Of a stretch of DNA of 64,000 nucleotides, positions 17,522 through 25,138 are shown in pieces. Location: assembly GCF_001500045.1 (NCBI RefSeq), contig NZ_LQIX01000054.1:124001-188000 (forward strand), given 5' to 3'. Position numbers and translations under genes: made by a program. Numbering within the stretch: the first letter of the stretch is position 1; each line of letters starts with the position of its first letter. Source of the DNA: Mycobacterium sp. GA-1199. Lineage in GTDB: Bacteria; Actinomycetota; Actinomycetes; Mycobacteriales; Mycobacteriaceae. Below the pieces are notes generated by a model. It searched no databases. It worked only from the letters and a program-made list of their open reading frames with translations, and was not told where the DNA came from.

Positions 17522-17594
17522 GCGGATGTAGCGCAGTTGGTAGCGCATCACCTTGCCAAGGTGAGGGTCGCGGGTTCGAATCCCGTCATCCGCT
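17522..17594 (+). tRNA. tRNA-Gly (GCC)
   Basis: Cloverleaf with acceptor GCGGATG/CATCCGC, D arm GCGCAGTTGGTAGCGC, anticodon loop TTGCCAA (GCC) and T loop GGTTCGAAT. The discriminator is T and CCA is not encoded. It is first in a plus-strand array Gly-Cys-Val. Confidence 0.96.
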
Positions 17595-17621
17595 CGAAGG
17601 TGCAGTGGCATCAACCCCAGC

Positions 17622-17692
17622 GGTGGAGTGGCCGAGTGGTGAGGCAACGGCCTGCAAAGCCGTGCACACGGGTTCGATTCCCGTCTCCACCT
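17622..17692 (+). tRNA. tRNA-Cys (GCA)
   Basis: Cloverleaf with acceptor GGTGGAG/CTCCACC, anticodon loop CTGCAAA (GCA) and T arm GGGTTCGATTCCC. The discriminator T is the standard Cys identity element. CCA is not encoded. Confidence 0.96.
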
Positions 17693-17706
17693 CTACGAAG
17701 GTTTCG

Positions 17707-17781
17707 GCGCGATTAGCTCAGCGGGAGAGCGCTTCCCTGACACGGAAGAGGTCACTGGTTCAATCCCAGTATCGCGCACCA
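17707..17781 (+). tRNA. tRNA-Val (GAC)
   Basis: Cloverleaf with acceptor GCGCGAT/ATCGCGC, D arm GCTCAGCGGGAGAGC, anticodon loop CTGACAC (GAC), T arm GGTTCAATCCC and encoded CCA at 17779-17781. Its 3' end is the left border of the phage-like region, so it is the probable attachment site of the integrated element. Confidence 0.96.
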
Positions 17782-18092
17782 ACATTTTCCGCAGTTCAAA
17801 GTCATCCTTAATTGTCAGAGCGGGCTACATGCCCAAATGTGCCCAATCGACACTCACGGGTTGCCGGAACGTCGCGGCGTCGCTGTCGCGCACACCACCC
17901 AGGTGACCTGCACGATCTGACGGCGTCGGCGAATTGGCGCAGAGCTAGAGGAAGTCAAGACCCGGACGGATAGTGCGAGCGTTCTTACTCAACCCGGCTT
18001 AGCCTCAAACTGCTCCGCTCTTCGTTCCGTCACTTGCTCTCCTGGGTAGCGGGCCGAACTATTACGGTACAAACGATGGAAGTTCCGAAGGA
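17782..18092. other. Non-coding stretch after tRNA-Val
   Basis: About 310 bases with no supported gene. A tyrosine-integrase gene would be expected here if the element were intact; only broken frames remain and none shows the R-H-R-Y integrase residues. Confidence 0.4.
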
Positions 18093-18476
18093 TCAGCGCG
18101 GGCTCAAACGGCTCGCTGCCACAAACAGTGTTGACAACAGCACTACCCAGCCCCGGCGGGGCTCGGCAACGACAATGACGGCGTCACCGACATTCAGCCA
18201 CCACCCGAGTGACACCCGAATTTGAATTGAGGCGGAGCCTGGCTCGCCTAGTGTGCGGATCGCGTCGCCAATGATGTGGGCCCGCCGCGTGCGAGGCGTC
18301 GCAACGCGAGGTCCGAGCCGTTCCCGGCGACGACGCGCTGTGCGGGCGCAGCGGCGGTGGCACCTGCCCCGACACGCGCAATCGCACAGCTCCTCCGGAT
18401 CGATTGTTTCCGGGTGTTCGGGGATGCAGAGGACCGGCCCGCCGCATCGCTGACACGGTTTGCCGCTGGGTGACAG
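18093..18476 (-). pseudogene. Cys-rich zinc-ribbon frame without a normal start
   Basis: An open minus-strand frame of about 128 codons with clear protein character: CQRCGGPVLC, then a PEHPETIDPEELC segment and CDCACRGRCHRRC. That is eight or more cysteines in CxxC-type spacing, similar in style to small zinc-ribbon proteins of mycobacteriophages. The frame is closed upstream by TGA at 18489-18491, and no ATG, GTG or TTG precedes the Cys region; only a CTG at 18476, just behind GGAGAAGG, is available. It is either a CTG-started gene or a remnant that lost its start. The C-terminal third is hydrophobic (VVLLSTLFVAAS). Confidence 0.4.
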
Positions 18477-18650
18477 CCTTCTCCCAGGTCAATGACAATT
18501 ATTTGCTGCGGTACGCAAGGAACGCTCAGAGATACCTGTTTATTTGCTGTGAGAGCTCTTGTCGGTGACGTAAATTCGTCTTGGTGTCGGCAGTTCAGAC
18601 GGCGATGCTGCCACCGTTGGGAATTTCTTCATGTGGTCGAGGGGGATGAA

Positions 18651-19154
18651 ATGAAGAAGACTGCACTCGGTCTGCTGGCGGTGGTTTCAATAGCTGGGGT
18701 GGGAGTGCTGCCGCTCGCGCCGACAGCTTCGGCCTTCCCGTCGATCACCATTCCCTTGGCTACTCCAGGTGACGACGGCGGCGGCACCGACCCCGGCAGC
18801 TGCGGTGGCGGCGGTGACGGTCCTGGCGGCGTTGGCGGCAACGGCAGCTGTTCCGGCGGCACCGAAGGCCCCGGCGGCAATCCCCCGGGCGGCGGTACCG
18901 ACCCAGGCCCCAAGGCCGCCTTAGATACCGCCCGCGAGAACCTCAGCGACCTCCGGCAGGCCAAACCCAGAGACCGCGAGGCCATTAAGGACGCCCGTCA
19001 GACCGTCAAAGACGCCCGCAAAGCCGTCAAGGAGGACCGCAAGGCCGCCAAGGACGCTGCCAAGGAGGACCGCAAGGCCGCCAAGGACGCTGCCAAGGAG
19101 GACCGCAAGGCCGCCAAGAACGGCGGCGGCACCGACCCCGGCAGCGGCACGTAA
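18651..19154 (+). CDS. Secreted Gly-rich/Lys-rich repeat protein
   Basis: A 167-residue exported protein. GAGGGGG precedes the ATG at 18651 by five bases. It has a signal peptide ending PTASAF, a Gly/Asp-rich middle (GGGTDPGSCGGGGDG, GGVGGNGSCSGGT), and a highly charged helical C terminus with three near-identical 11-residue units KEDRKAAKDAA. It ends in a second copy of the GGGTDPGSG motif. After the TAA, another frame continues with KAARARFGQLAG and ends with NGGTDPSQHQSES, so the protein may once have been longer and been shortened by a frameshift. There is no enzyme domain. A cell-surface role is inferred only from export. Confidence 0.72.
   Translation: MKKTALGLLAVVSIAGVGVLPLAPTASAFPSITIPLATPGDDGGGTDPGSCGGGGDGPGGVGGNGSCSGGTEGPGGNPPGGGTDPGPKAALDTARENLSDLRQAKPRDREAIKDARQTVKDARKAVKEDRKAAKDAAKEDRKAAKDAAKEDRKAAKNGGGTDPGSGT
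19029..19120 (+). repeat. 33-base tandem repeat (2.8 copies)
   Basis: Units at 19029-19061, 19062-19094 and the partial 19095-19120 begin AAGGAGGACCGCAAGGCCGC and encode KEDRKAAKDAA. The first two are identical, which points to recent slippage or unequal crossover. Confidence 0.88.
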
Positions 19155-19292
19155 AGGCCGCCCGCGCCCGCTTCGGCCAGTTGGCGGGTCGCTGGCCCGG
19201 CGACCGAAACCTGCCCGCCTCTAACGGCGGCACCGACCCCAGCCAGCACCAGAGTGAGAGCTAACGGGAGACGACTGGCGCTGGCTTGTCAC

Positions 19293-19425
19293 TGTCTCAG
19301 AAGCGATTTGGCGTAGTCCGCGAGACAAGCACTCGTGAGACGAACTTCTGAGACAACCTGGCCTGGGGGAACGCCTTGCGGGATGCTTCTCGACAGAGGT
19401 CTCATATGTGCTCTGATTTGAGACA
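19293..19425. repeat. Cluster of TGAGACA heptamers
   Basis: Three exact copies of TGAGACA (19293-19299 on the minus strand, 19349-19355, 19419-19425) and three one-mismatch copies (19321-19327, 19336-19342, 19398-19404) lie within 133 non-coding bases. Two of them form the 11-base inverted repeat TGTCTCAGAAG (19293-19303) / CTTCTGAGACA (19345-19355). The arrangement looks like multiple sites for one DNA-binding protein, either an immunity-type repressor or a recombinase. Confidence 0.5.
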
Positions 19426-19430
19426 TGCGC

Positions 19431-19868
19431 TTAGTCTGCGTCGTGCGGTTGTTTGGCCCAAATGATGACCTCATCGACGACGGCCCGGATGGATGGAAGG
19501 TCCACACCGGCCAGGTCGAGTTCGTGGACGACGCTTCGTACGCCGTCTGCGGTCGTGAGGGTTAGGCCGTAATGCTCTTCGGCATATGCTTTCCAGTCCA
19601 CTGAGTCAGACGGTCCCTTACCTGTGGCCGTGCGACACTCAGCGACTAGCTCATGCCAACCGGGGAAAGGCCCCCTCACGTAGTCGCGTATAGCTGCAGC
19701 AGGAAGCGCGAACAGTAGATCCTCTTCGGGCACGCCGAATACCTTCGGCGGCGGGAGGCCCTTGTCCTCGAACCGCTTGATGAGTCGCACCAGTCTGACT
19801 TCTTCGCTAGACCGCTTGCGGTTCGAACGCTCCCAAATCGTCTGTGTGACAGTGGCGTTAGTGAGCAC
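19431..19868 (-). CDS. Hypothetical protein, possibly 3' gene fragment
   Basis: A reading frame with protein-like composition: QTIWERSNRKRSSEEVRL, RFEDKGLPPPKVFGVPEEDL, then a C-terminal helical part ending DEVIIWAKQPHDAD. The same frame remains open upstream to 20027 but there it overlaps the truncated connector gene, so the true start is unclear; the GTG at 19868 is the first reasonable one (145 residues). It may be the tail of a larger gene whose 5' part was deleted when it was joined to the connector. The function is not recognised. Confidence 0.45.
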   Translation of the reverse strand: MLTNATVTQTIWERSNRKRSSEEVRLVRLIKRFEDKGLPPPKVFGVPEEDLLFALPAAAIRDYVRGPFPGWHELVAECRTATGKGPSDSVDWKAYAEEHYGLTLTTADGVRSVVHELDLAGVDLPSIRAVVDEVIIWAKQPHDAD

Positions 19869-19909
19869 GCCAAGCTGGACGCCCAGTCGGAATGGGAACT
19901 CTCCGTCGA

Positions 19910-20191
19910 TCAGTCCCTCCAGGTTCTCAACAGGGTGTAATCCTCGACCTCTACGCCGTCGACCTCGACTACAAGGTCTTCGGTGGACATTACGTCGGCT
20001 ATGTCGACTAGCGTGCGGCCCCGGCAATACTGAGCTTGAAAGGTGCGCTGTTCGGCGCCGGTCTGCGTGAACGCGCTGCCATATGCTTGCTCAATCGCAG
20101 CCGCAGCGGCATGGGTGGCCCATGCCGTGTTTTCGTCGGCTTGCTCAAGGTCGGACCACTGTTCAAGGTCGTCGGTCTTGGGGTAAGCCAT
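19910..20191 (-). pseudogene. Phage head-tail connector (gp6-like), C-terminally truncated
   Basis: 93 codons starting at an ATG preceded by AAAGGGAAG. The sequence follows the HK97 gp6-like connector plan: helix THAAAAAIEQAYGSAFTQTG, then EQRTFQAQYCRGRTLVDIAD, then the strand pattern LVVEVDGVEVEDYTLL. Intact family members continue after DYxLxP for further strands; here the frame leaves this pattern at LLRTWRD and stops, so the C-terminal part is missing. In the phage order it follows the capsid fragment. Family assignment is by pattern recognition only. Confidence 0.62.
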
Positions 20192-20340
20192 TTACTTCCC
20201 TTTAGATGTACGCCGCGCAACGGGTTCGGTGGGTCGACCTGCCCGGCGCGGGCGGAGATTTCCGCCCGCACCTCGGCAAGTTCAGCGATCAGCTCGGCCT
20301 GACGTTTGGCCAGCTCTGCGATGGTCCGCTTCGTCGTCAT
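20008..20340 (-). pseudogene. Small coiled-coil phage gene, 3' end out of frame
   Basis: The ATG at 20340 overlaps the capsid stop as TGATG, typical of phage operons. Residues 1-35 are a strong coiled coil (TIAELAKRQAELIAELAEVR). After about residue 50 (NPLRGVHLKGSK) the frame runs on through the start region of the connector gene for another 60 codons with no protein character, suggesting that its own stop was lost by mutation. Phages often hold a short gene at this position between capsid and connector. Confidence 0.5.
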
Positions 20341-20519
20341 CAGGTGATGATGTTGTCCAGAAGGACGTACGCCTTGCGGTTCTGGATGATGCCGTCTGCG
20401 CGCTCCCAGGGCACAAACTCGACCTGGCCGTTATTCATTCGGGTGTAAGGGTTGACCACCACGGTCAGCGGAGCGACCTTGCGCCAGACGTACGCCTCGC
20501 GCACATCGCCGAGAAGCAG
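20340..20519 (-). pseudogene. HK97-type major capsid protein, C-terminal fragment
   Basis: The last 59 codons of a phage capsid gene. The sequence LLLGDVREAYVWRKVAPLTV followed by VVNPYTRMNNGQVEFVPWER and ADGIIQNRKAYVLL matches the conserved C-terminal strands of HK97-fold capsid proteins (the NPYTR...GQVEF...RADG pattern). An in-frame TAG lies immediately before it (20520-20522), and nothing upstream resembles the remainder of the protein, so the rest has been lost. Confidence 0.7.
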
Positions 20520-20728
20520 CTAGATCGTGACCCGTGGGAGACGCCATCCCGTGAGCTCTACTACGAGAGATAGAGAAGCGCATCATCCGCAAGAAACTCG
20601 AGGTTGGAGACTGAAGCGTTTCGTCAATCGCCTGTTTCGATCTTGCTTTCGAATGCAACTCCCAGTCATGAACCACGAAATCGCACGGACGCGGCCCGTA
20701 AGTTCAGGACATCCTTGCTGCTACCGAT

Positions 20729-20983
20729 CTACAAGAGGTTTCTCCCAAAGAGCCGACGTCGAAGCTGGGCAGACAAAATTTCAAACAAATGCCGACGAGC
20801 TAGGGGCGGTCCTTCCGCCTCCTCAATCCTGATGTAGTGGTCCCACGCAGCCTTTGGATCGTCCCAGTCGGAATACGTGAACCAGTGCGCGAACTCCTTA
20901 GCGCGTGCGATCTCGGCGAAACTCCATCCGCCGATGAGCTCCCGGTGACAAATCTCGAAAGCCTCCTGGTACCTCTCAGTCAA
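20729..20983 (-). CDS. Small hypothetical protein in the phage region
   Basis: A possible 84-residue protein from a TTG at 20983, preceded by GGGGGCGGG. The sequence has balanced composition (FEICHRELIGGWSFAEIARA, FAHWFTYSDWDDPKAAWDHY, a charged C terminus RRRLFGRNLL), unlike the low-complexity text upstream in the same frame. No family is recognised. It could be a surviving phage or island cargo gene. Confidence 0.4.
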   Translation of the reverse strand: MTERYQEAFEICHRELIGGWSFAEIARAKEFAHWFTYSDWDDPKAAWDHYIRIEEAEGPPLARRHLFEILSAQLRRRLFGRNLL

Positions 20984-21529
20984 CCCGCCCCCTTGATGTG
21001 CCGTGGATGCGGCGCGGCTCCTATGTCGCGGCCCCAGGAAACTTACGAACGTTTGCTGTCTAATGCTACTTGCGCCATCTTGCCCATTCCAGCGTTCTTT
21101 TTGAAGGCAAACAAATGCGCTGGCCGGTCGACCGGCGAGATTAGTGAAGACCGTCCCATCCGCCGAATCGCCAGCGAGTGGATATGGGAATTCGCCGGGG
21201 AAAATCACACCACGGAGTAATCGTCTCTGCGCTGGGCTTTGGGGGCATCTTTGACGGTTTGGCGGGCGTCCGCACCGCCTCGCTGGTACGGGAGTACCGA
21301 AAGATGGTACGGCTGTACCTAATCTTTGGGCGTCTGAAGGGCTACACCCTTCTCCGGCGCTCGCCGTCGGCCGGCCTTGCCACACCCGGACCAGCGGCAG
21401 AGAGCGAAAATATACGTGAGCGTCGGGCTCGAGACTTGATGCCGTTGCGGCGGAAGGTCTGCCGGGCCGCGGGGGGTCGGCCCGGCGGACCTGTTAACCA
21501 CTCTGCCGGTTCTGCCCTGGCTTGAGTAA

Positions 21530-21543
21530 GGGGGTTTTCCCCC
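21530..21543. terminator. Small G5-T4-C5 hairpin
   Basis: GGGGGTTTTCCCCC is a five-base perfect stem with a four-base loop. It is short for a terminator and its host gene is unknown, so this call is weak. Confidence 0.25.
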
Positions 21544-21688
21544 GTCTTCTGACGCGGTGAATACACCCTGTGTCCGGCGATATCCATCTGCTCCACCGTT
21601 GCGCGTCGCATCGAGCAAACGCCAATACTGCCCGGCAGCGGCTCGCACCCTAGCGGCGGGGGTCGTCGTACACATGCTCGTGTTCCGG

Positions 21689-21702
21689 GGGGGTTAACCC
21701 CC
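21689..21702. promoter_or_regulatory. Perfect palindrome upstream of the DUF6197-like gene
   Basis: GGGGGTTAACCCCC is a 14-base perfect palindrome ending 57 bases before the ATG at 21760, in a suitable place for a repressor or activator dimer. No protein can be assigned to it. Confidence 0.35.
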
Positions 21703-21759
21703 AAAACTCGGGAGGCCAACCTCGTGTTGTCGCGCGGCGCCACTTCGTACTTTGAAGGC

Positions 21760-22230
21760 ATGGCTGACATGAATACCGACCGGGAGGTAATCGAGGGCGC
21801 CCTGGCGCTCATCGAGGCTGACGGTGGGTGGACCCAAGGCGCCTACTACCGCGACGCCGATGGCACTCAGATACACCCGGCAGCCGACTCGCCGGGCAAC
21901 TGGGTGCGGGTGCGCACCGAGCACGTCGGCGCGGGAACCTACCGGACACGCACCGAGCCGGTGGCCGCCCCAAGCAGCTTCTGCCTGGGAGGGGCGCTAC
22001 GTATTGCGGCAGATTACTGGCACACAGGGCAGCCTTACGCGGTGCAACAGCAGGTCGATCGGCTGGAACTACTACTGTTGCGGCTGGCCAATTCCGCCGA
22101 CGTAATGGACTGGCCGGACCTAGACGCCTTCAACGATGACGTGCACACCACCGCGGCCGACGCAGTGCTGTTGCTAAAGCACGCCGCCGCTCAGTTAGTC
22201 GACCTGCCGACAACCCTCCTTCGGCCATAA
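21760..22230 (+). CDS. DUF6197-like small protein
   Basis: A 156-residue cytoplasmic protein. The pattern (VIEGALALIEADGGWTQGAY, later SSFCLGGALRIAADYW and a C-terminal helix AVLLLKHAAAQLV) resembles DUF6197 proteins found in actinobacteria and their phages. The ATG at 21760 follows GAAGG closely; the ATG at 21769 has better spacing and may be the real start. An isolated intact gene in an otherwise broken region suggests cargo under selection. The function is unknown. Confidence 0.62.
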   Translation: MADMNTDREVIEGALALIEADGGWTQGAYYRDADGTQIHPAADSPGNWVRVRTEHVGAGTYRTRTEPVAAPSSFCLGGALRIAADYWHTGQPYAVQQQVDRLELLLLRLANSADVMDWPDLDAFNDDVHTTAADAVLLLKHAAAQLVDLPTTLLRP

Positions 22231-22502
22231 GCACGGCTTCGCAACAAGTTTCGCGAAGTCGCCACGGTTGCGGCGAAAACCGAGTACTAGCAAGTCGCCC
22301 AGAAGAGGCCGATGACCGTGAAACGCGGGCCGTCCTACTGGGAGACGAGTGCGAACTGCATGTCGCTAGGACGCGAAAACTCGCGGCGGCACGCTGACCG
22401 ATGATTCGCCGTAACCCCGTCGTGGCCTACTACTCCCAGCAGGTGCTGTAGCGGACTTCGGCTGGCACTTGCGCCTGCCATGTTAGTAGCGCCGCCGCCT
22501 CT
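22231..22502. other. Non-coding island DNA
   Basis: About 270 bases between the DUF6197-like gene and the terminase remnant. Nothing is supported. Confidence 0.35.
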
Positions 22503-23032
22503 TCAAACTAGTTGTCCCCGACGGTGTAGCCGTTCAGAGAAGAACGCCTGCCCTGTGGCCTTCTCGCCAGCCTCTGTGGCGCCGAGCAATGCCAGGGTGT
22601 CCGCGACGACCGGATGAGTCGACACGCTTGAGTCGCGACGGTCCCACTCCCAACCGCCACATCACCGATAGCCCGCTCCCGCGCCCCACCACAGTGTCAG
22701 TCAAGGAAGCCTGCCCACGATGCGCCAAAGACCCCGCGTCTAACCGCATTTCAAACAGGCCACAGCCGTTCGCCATATCCAGCGCTGTCGACCGGACGAC
22801 TTTCACCCCACGCACCTTTAGTTCGGGAATCATCTGCGCCGCCGGTGACAGATCATCGATAAGCACGTCGGTGCGGTCGGCGACCGCCGCGATCGACTCA
22901 ACCGCTGCTGCGACACCGGTTCCTGACCCACACTTCGATGTGCGCCGAACCGTCCCGTATGCAGCACCCATGCACCGACAGTGCCGGCGCGTGAGACATG
23001 TCGACAGCCAACGCACACCAATCGTAGTCATT
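22503..23032 (-). pseudogene. Phage terminase large subunit, C-terminal part, frameshifted
   Basis: Consecutive blocks of a terminase nuclease domain lie in three different frames. First frame: NDYDWCALAVDMSH (the acidic strand that opens the RNase H-like nuclease) through SAHIEVWVRN. Second frame: GTGVAAAVESIAAVADRTDV, LIDDLSPAAQMIPELKVRGV, TTA-like helix STALDMANGCGLFEMRLDAG, and LAHRGQASLTDTVVG. Third frame: VSTHPVVADTLALLGATEAG through FFSERLHRRGQLV, ending at TGA 22503. In a functional protein these are continuous, so at least two frameshifts have occurred, near 22918 and between 22690 and 22625. The ATPase half upstream is gone or unrecognisable. Confidence 0.72.
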
Positions 23033-23603
23033 TGGGGCACTCCGTGACTGAGCGGTATTGCCATCGTCGCTAAGACTCAGGAGCCGAGCAAGCCGATGCC
23101 GCCTCGGCCGTCCTTCCTGGCCTCGCCGGCGAAAGTTCAGATCGGACGGGAGGCTTCCGCGCGAGGCATGGATCGGACTGATAGCGCCGACGTTGTTCCG
23201 CCCAGCCAGTGCAATGACCACTCGGGTCAGGCGACGGTCAGCGAAGCAACGCTAGCGTCTTAACGAAAGGGGATGAACCCCGCTGGCCGCCTTGCAGGAG
23301 AGGAAAGAGTCATCCTCTCCGCCGTCGCCCACTGCGGAATCCTGTGCCCTTCGTGGCCGGTGCAGAAACGGACCACACGAGAGCAGAACGCTAGTGCCGT
23401 ACATCACACACATACCGTGAACTCGGCAAATCAGAGCCACACCCATCACTTAGCTGCTCAAAGAGGTTTCACTTCTGGGTTTTGGCAAAACAAGCCTCCG
23501 CAATGAGCACGTCAGCAAACCTGCTGACCGGTGACTAGAGCACCCTGGTCCCATTTCGCACGTGGCGGTCTCCCGGGGCCGACCACCTACTTAGGAGAGA
23601 CAG
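23033..23603. other. Non-coding or decayed island DNA
   Basis: About 570 bases. The first 200 may hold further terminase remnants in mixed frames, but nothing that can be aligned by eye. A 77-codon plus-strand frame from 23273 (GAAAGGGG before its ATG) has His/Thr-rich low-quality sequence and is not called. Confidence 0.35.
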
Positions 23604-23876
23604 ATGCAGAAGCCACTTGTCATCGGAGCTACGACCTTGACGCTCCTGCTTGGCGGAGGTGGTATCGCCAGCGCGGACACGGTTGAAGCCCCGGCGACAA
23701 CCACGACCACTCTCGCCCAAGAGCAGCAAGCCGACGACGACAGCGGCGACCACGGCCTTTGGGGTCTGGCCGGGCTGCTTGGTCTGCTTGGCTTGGCCGG
23801 TCTGAAGCGCCGCAAGGACGCCGATTATCCGGCCAACCGCGGTGGCGGAACCATCACGAACAATCCGCGCGCATAG
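23604..23876 (+). CDS. WGxxGxxG-type small exported protein
   Basis: A 90-residue protein with AGGAGAG five bases before its ATG. Residues 1-24 form a signal peptide ending GGIASADT. A Thr/Asp-rich linker follows, and then the C-terminal sorting-like segment DHGLWGLAGLLGLLGLAGLK followed by RRKD. This is the layout of WGxxGxxG-CTERM proteins, in which a glycine-patterned transmembrane helix precedes a basic cluster. It has its own terminator 19 bases downstream, so it is an intact single-gene unit inside the decayed island. The function is unknown. Confidence 0.75.
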   Translation: MQKPLVIGATTLTLLLGGGGIASADTVEAPATTTTTLAQEQQADDDSGDHGLWGLAGLLGLLGLAGLKRRKDADYPANRGGGTITNNPRA

Positions 23877-23895
23877 CCCAGACACACGCAGAGAG

Positions 23896-23937
23896 GACCC
23901 CGTCAGCACCAAACTGACGGGGTCTCCTCCTTTTCAG
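23896..23937 (+). terminator. Intrinsic terminator of the WGxxGxxG gene
   Basis: A perfect 11-base stem GACCCCGTCAG (23896-23906) / CTGACGGGGTC (23914-23924), loop of seven, followed by TCCTCCTTTTC. This is one of the best classical terminators in the window. Confidence 0.85.
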
Positions 23938-24011
23938 GAATATGCGAATCACCTTGCATGAACACGACCCAGAACGCGCAGACCGCCGTGGGTTCCGCCA
24001 CGACCGCAGCG

Positions 24012-24674
24012 TTAGTCCGTTTCGACGCCGTAGCCACCACGGAGATCCTTGTGTGCGGCTTTCAAGAGTTGCTTGCAGAGTTCCACCAACGCCTCGACGT
24101 CAAGTTCCGACTCATCGCCGAGCCTCTTGAGCCATGACCCTTCTTCTTGTTTGAGCTCATCCCACTGGCGCTCCGCATAGATCGCTTGTTCGTCGGTCGG
24201 CGCGAGGTCGCCTGCGGTCTGGATGAGGCGCCTCTTACATGCATCCAGTTGTGCCAGCGAGTAGCCGTGCTCCCGGAACTGGCGGTCCCACTCGTCGAGC
24301 ATCAACTCCGTGAGGTCGCGGACCGGCTCCGCGGCATAGATCATCAGCTCAGCTATTCCGTCGTCCATGCCCAGCCGAACACGAAATTCATACAGTTGTC
24401 GGATGGCCTCGGCCCGCCGTTGGCTGACGCTTTGTTCGGCTCCAGCGAGCTGCTCGGCCCCGCGCTTGAGGTGCAGAGTCGCTGAGATCAGCCGCTTCAA
24501 CGCCGCCTTCTTGTCCTCACCAGCCCGCTTCTCGTAGTCCAGGACCAGAGCGTGATCTCGTTCCTCTTTCTTGGTTCTCGCGTCGATGCGCTTGGTCCAG
24601 ATCGCTACGGCCGCAGTCGATGTGACAGACGCGAACGGCACCAGTGTGCTCGTCACCGTGGTCGCCCAACTCAT
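24012..24674 (-). CDS. Membrane-anchored coiled-coil hypothetical protein
   Basis: A 220-residue protein from the ATG at 24674 (MSWATTVTSTLVP); the frame is open further upstream to 24779 but without protein character. Residues about 5-28 are a single hydrophobic segment followed by a basic stretch (TKRIDARTKKEERDHA), then a long helical domain with heptad-like spacing (KKAALKRLISATLHLKRGAE, RRAEAIRQLYEFRVRLG) and an acidic C terminus. No family is recognised. Similar small anchored proteins occur as island or phage cargo. Codon use is intact, with no frameshift. Confidence 0.62.
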   Translation of the reverse strand: MSWATTVTSTLVPFASVTSTAAVAIWTKRIDARTKKEERDHALVLDYEKRAGEDKKAALKRLISATLHLKRGAEQLAGAEQSVSQRRAEAIRQLYEFRVRLGMDDGIAELMIYAAEPVRDLTELMLDEWDRQFREHGYSLAQLDACKRRLIQTAGDLAPTDEQAIYAERQWDELKQEEGSWLKRLGDESELDVEALVELCKQLLKAAHKDLRGGYGVETD

Positions 24675-24829
24675 CGCATCGAGCGTCGTCGTCGAACCTG
24701 CACAGAGGCGCCCCAGGTGTGCACGTCGAAGTGGCGATTTCCCACGCCGGTCAGTCTGCCCGACTTCGCTTGAGCACAAGCAAGTTTTCGACCTATCGCT
24801 GCTATCCGGACAGCAGCTCAGCGGCCTGA

Positions 24830-25138
24830 CTACACCATGGCGGCAACGAATGACAGCAGCGCGAGTAGCAGGATGATTATTCCGACCAGGACGCAGAACG
24901 CGCCGGTCGCGGTCAACTTCTCGGGCCGCTCTGCGTCATCGTTCAGGATGTCTCTGACTGACGTTTTCATCCGCGCGAACAGGTCTCTCCATGAGATACG
25001 CCCCAGGCCCTCTCGAGTGGCCGCCGGCTCGCGACCAGGCTCGTCGGGAACCGCGCCGACGCCGTTGCCGTAAAGCACCAGGCCGAACACGATGAAAACA
25101 GCCGCCGACATCAGAAGCACCACCGCGATCGCAATCAA
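24830..25138 (-). CDS. Two-helix membrane protein, hypothetical
   Basis: A 102-residue protein from a TTG at 25138 with GAGGA about 11 bases upstream. One transmembrane helix lies at residues 3-24 and a second at about 78-100, with a soluble charged loop between (RISWRDLFARMKTSVRDILN). Unannotated small membrane proteins of this shape are common in phages and in actinobacterial chromosomes. It marks the right side of the island-like region. Confidence 0.55.
   Translation of the reverse strand: MIAIAVVLLMSAAVFIVFGLVLYGNGVGAVPDEPGREPAATREGLGRISWRDLFARMKTSVRDILNDDAERPEKLTATGAFCVLVGIIILLLALLSFVAAMV

Larger units (their letters stand above)
20984..21759. other. Long stretch without a supported gene
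   Basis: About 775 bases of island DNA where every open frame has poor composition. It contains a short hairpin GGGGG-TTTT-CCCCC (21530-21543) and a perfect palindrome at 21689-21702. I see no further gene remnants that I can name. Confidence 0.4.

Noticed and set aside
17413..17811. Open plus-strand frames crossing the tRNA array
   Set aside because: They run through three complete tRNA cloverleafs and have no protein character.
17782..18092. Integrase gene beside the tRNA
   Set aside because: No frame carries integrase catalytic residues.
18034..18225. A 63-codon plus-strand frame in the island
   Set aside because: It lies antisense to the end of the Cys-rich frame and has no recognisable features.
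21470..21525. Minus-strand text resembling a tRNA D arm (GCAGAGTGGTTAAC)
   Set aside because: No matching anticodon or T arm could be folded around it.
23273..23506. A 77-codon frame with a good ribosome-binding-like sequence
   Set aside because: The translated sequence is low quality (His/Thr/Gln clusters) with no family resemblance.
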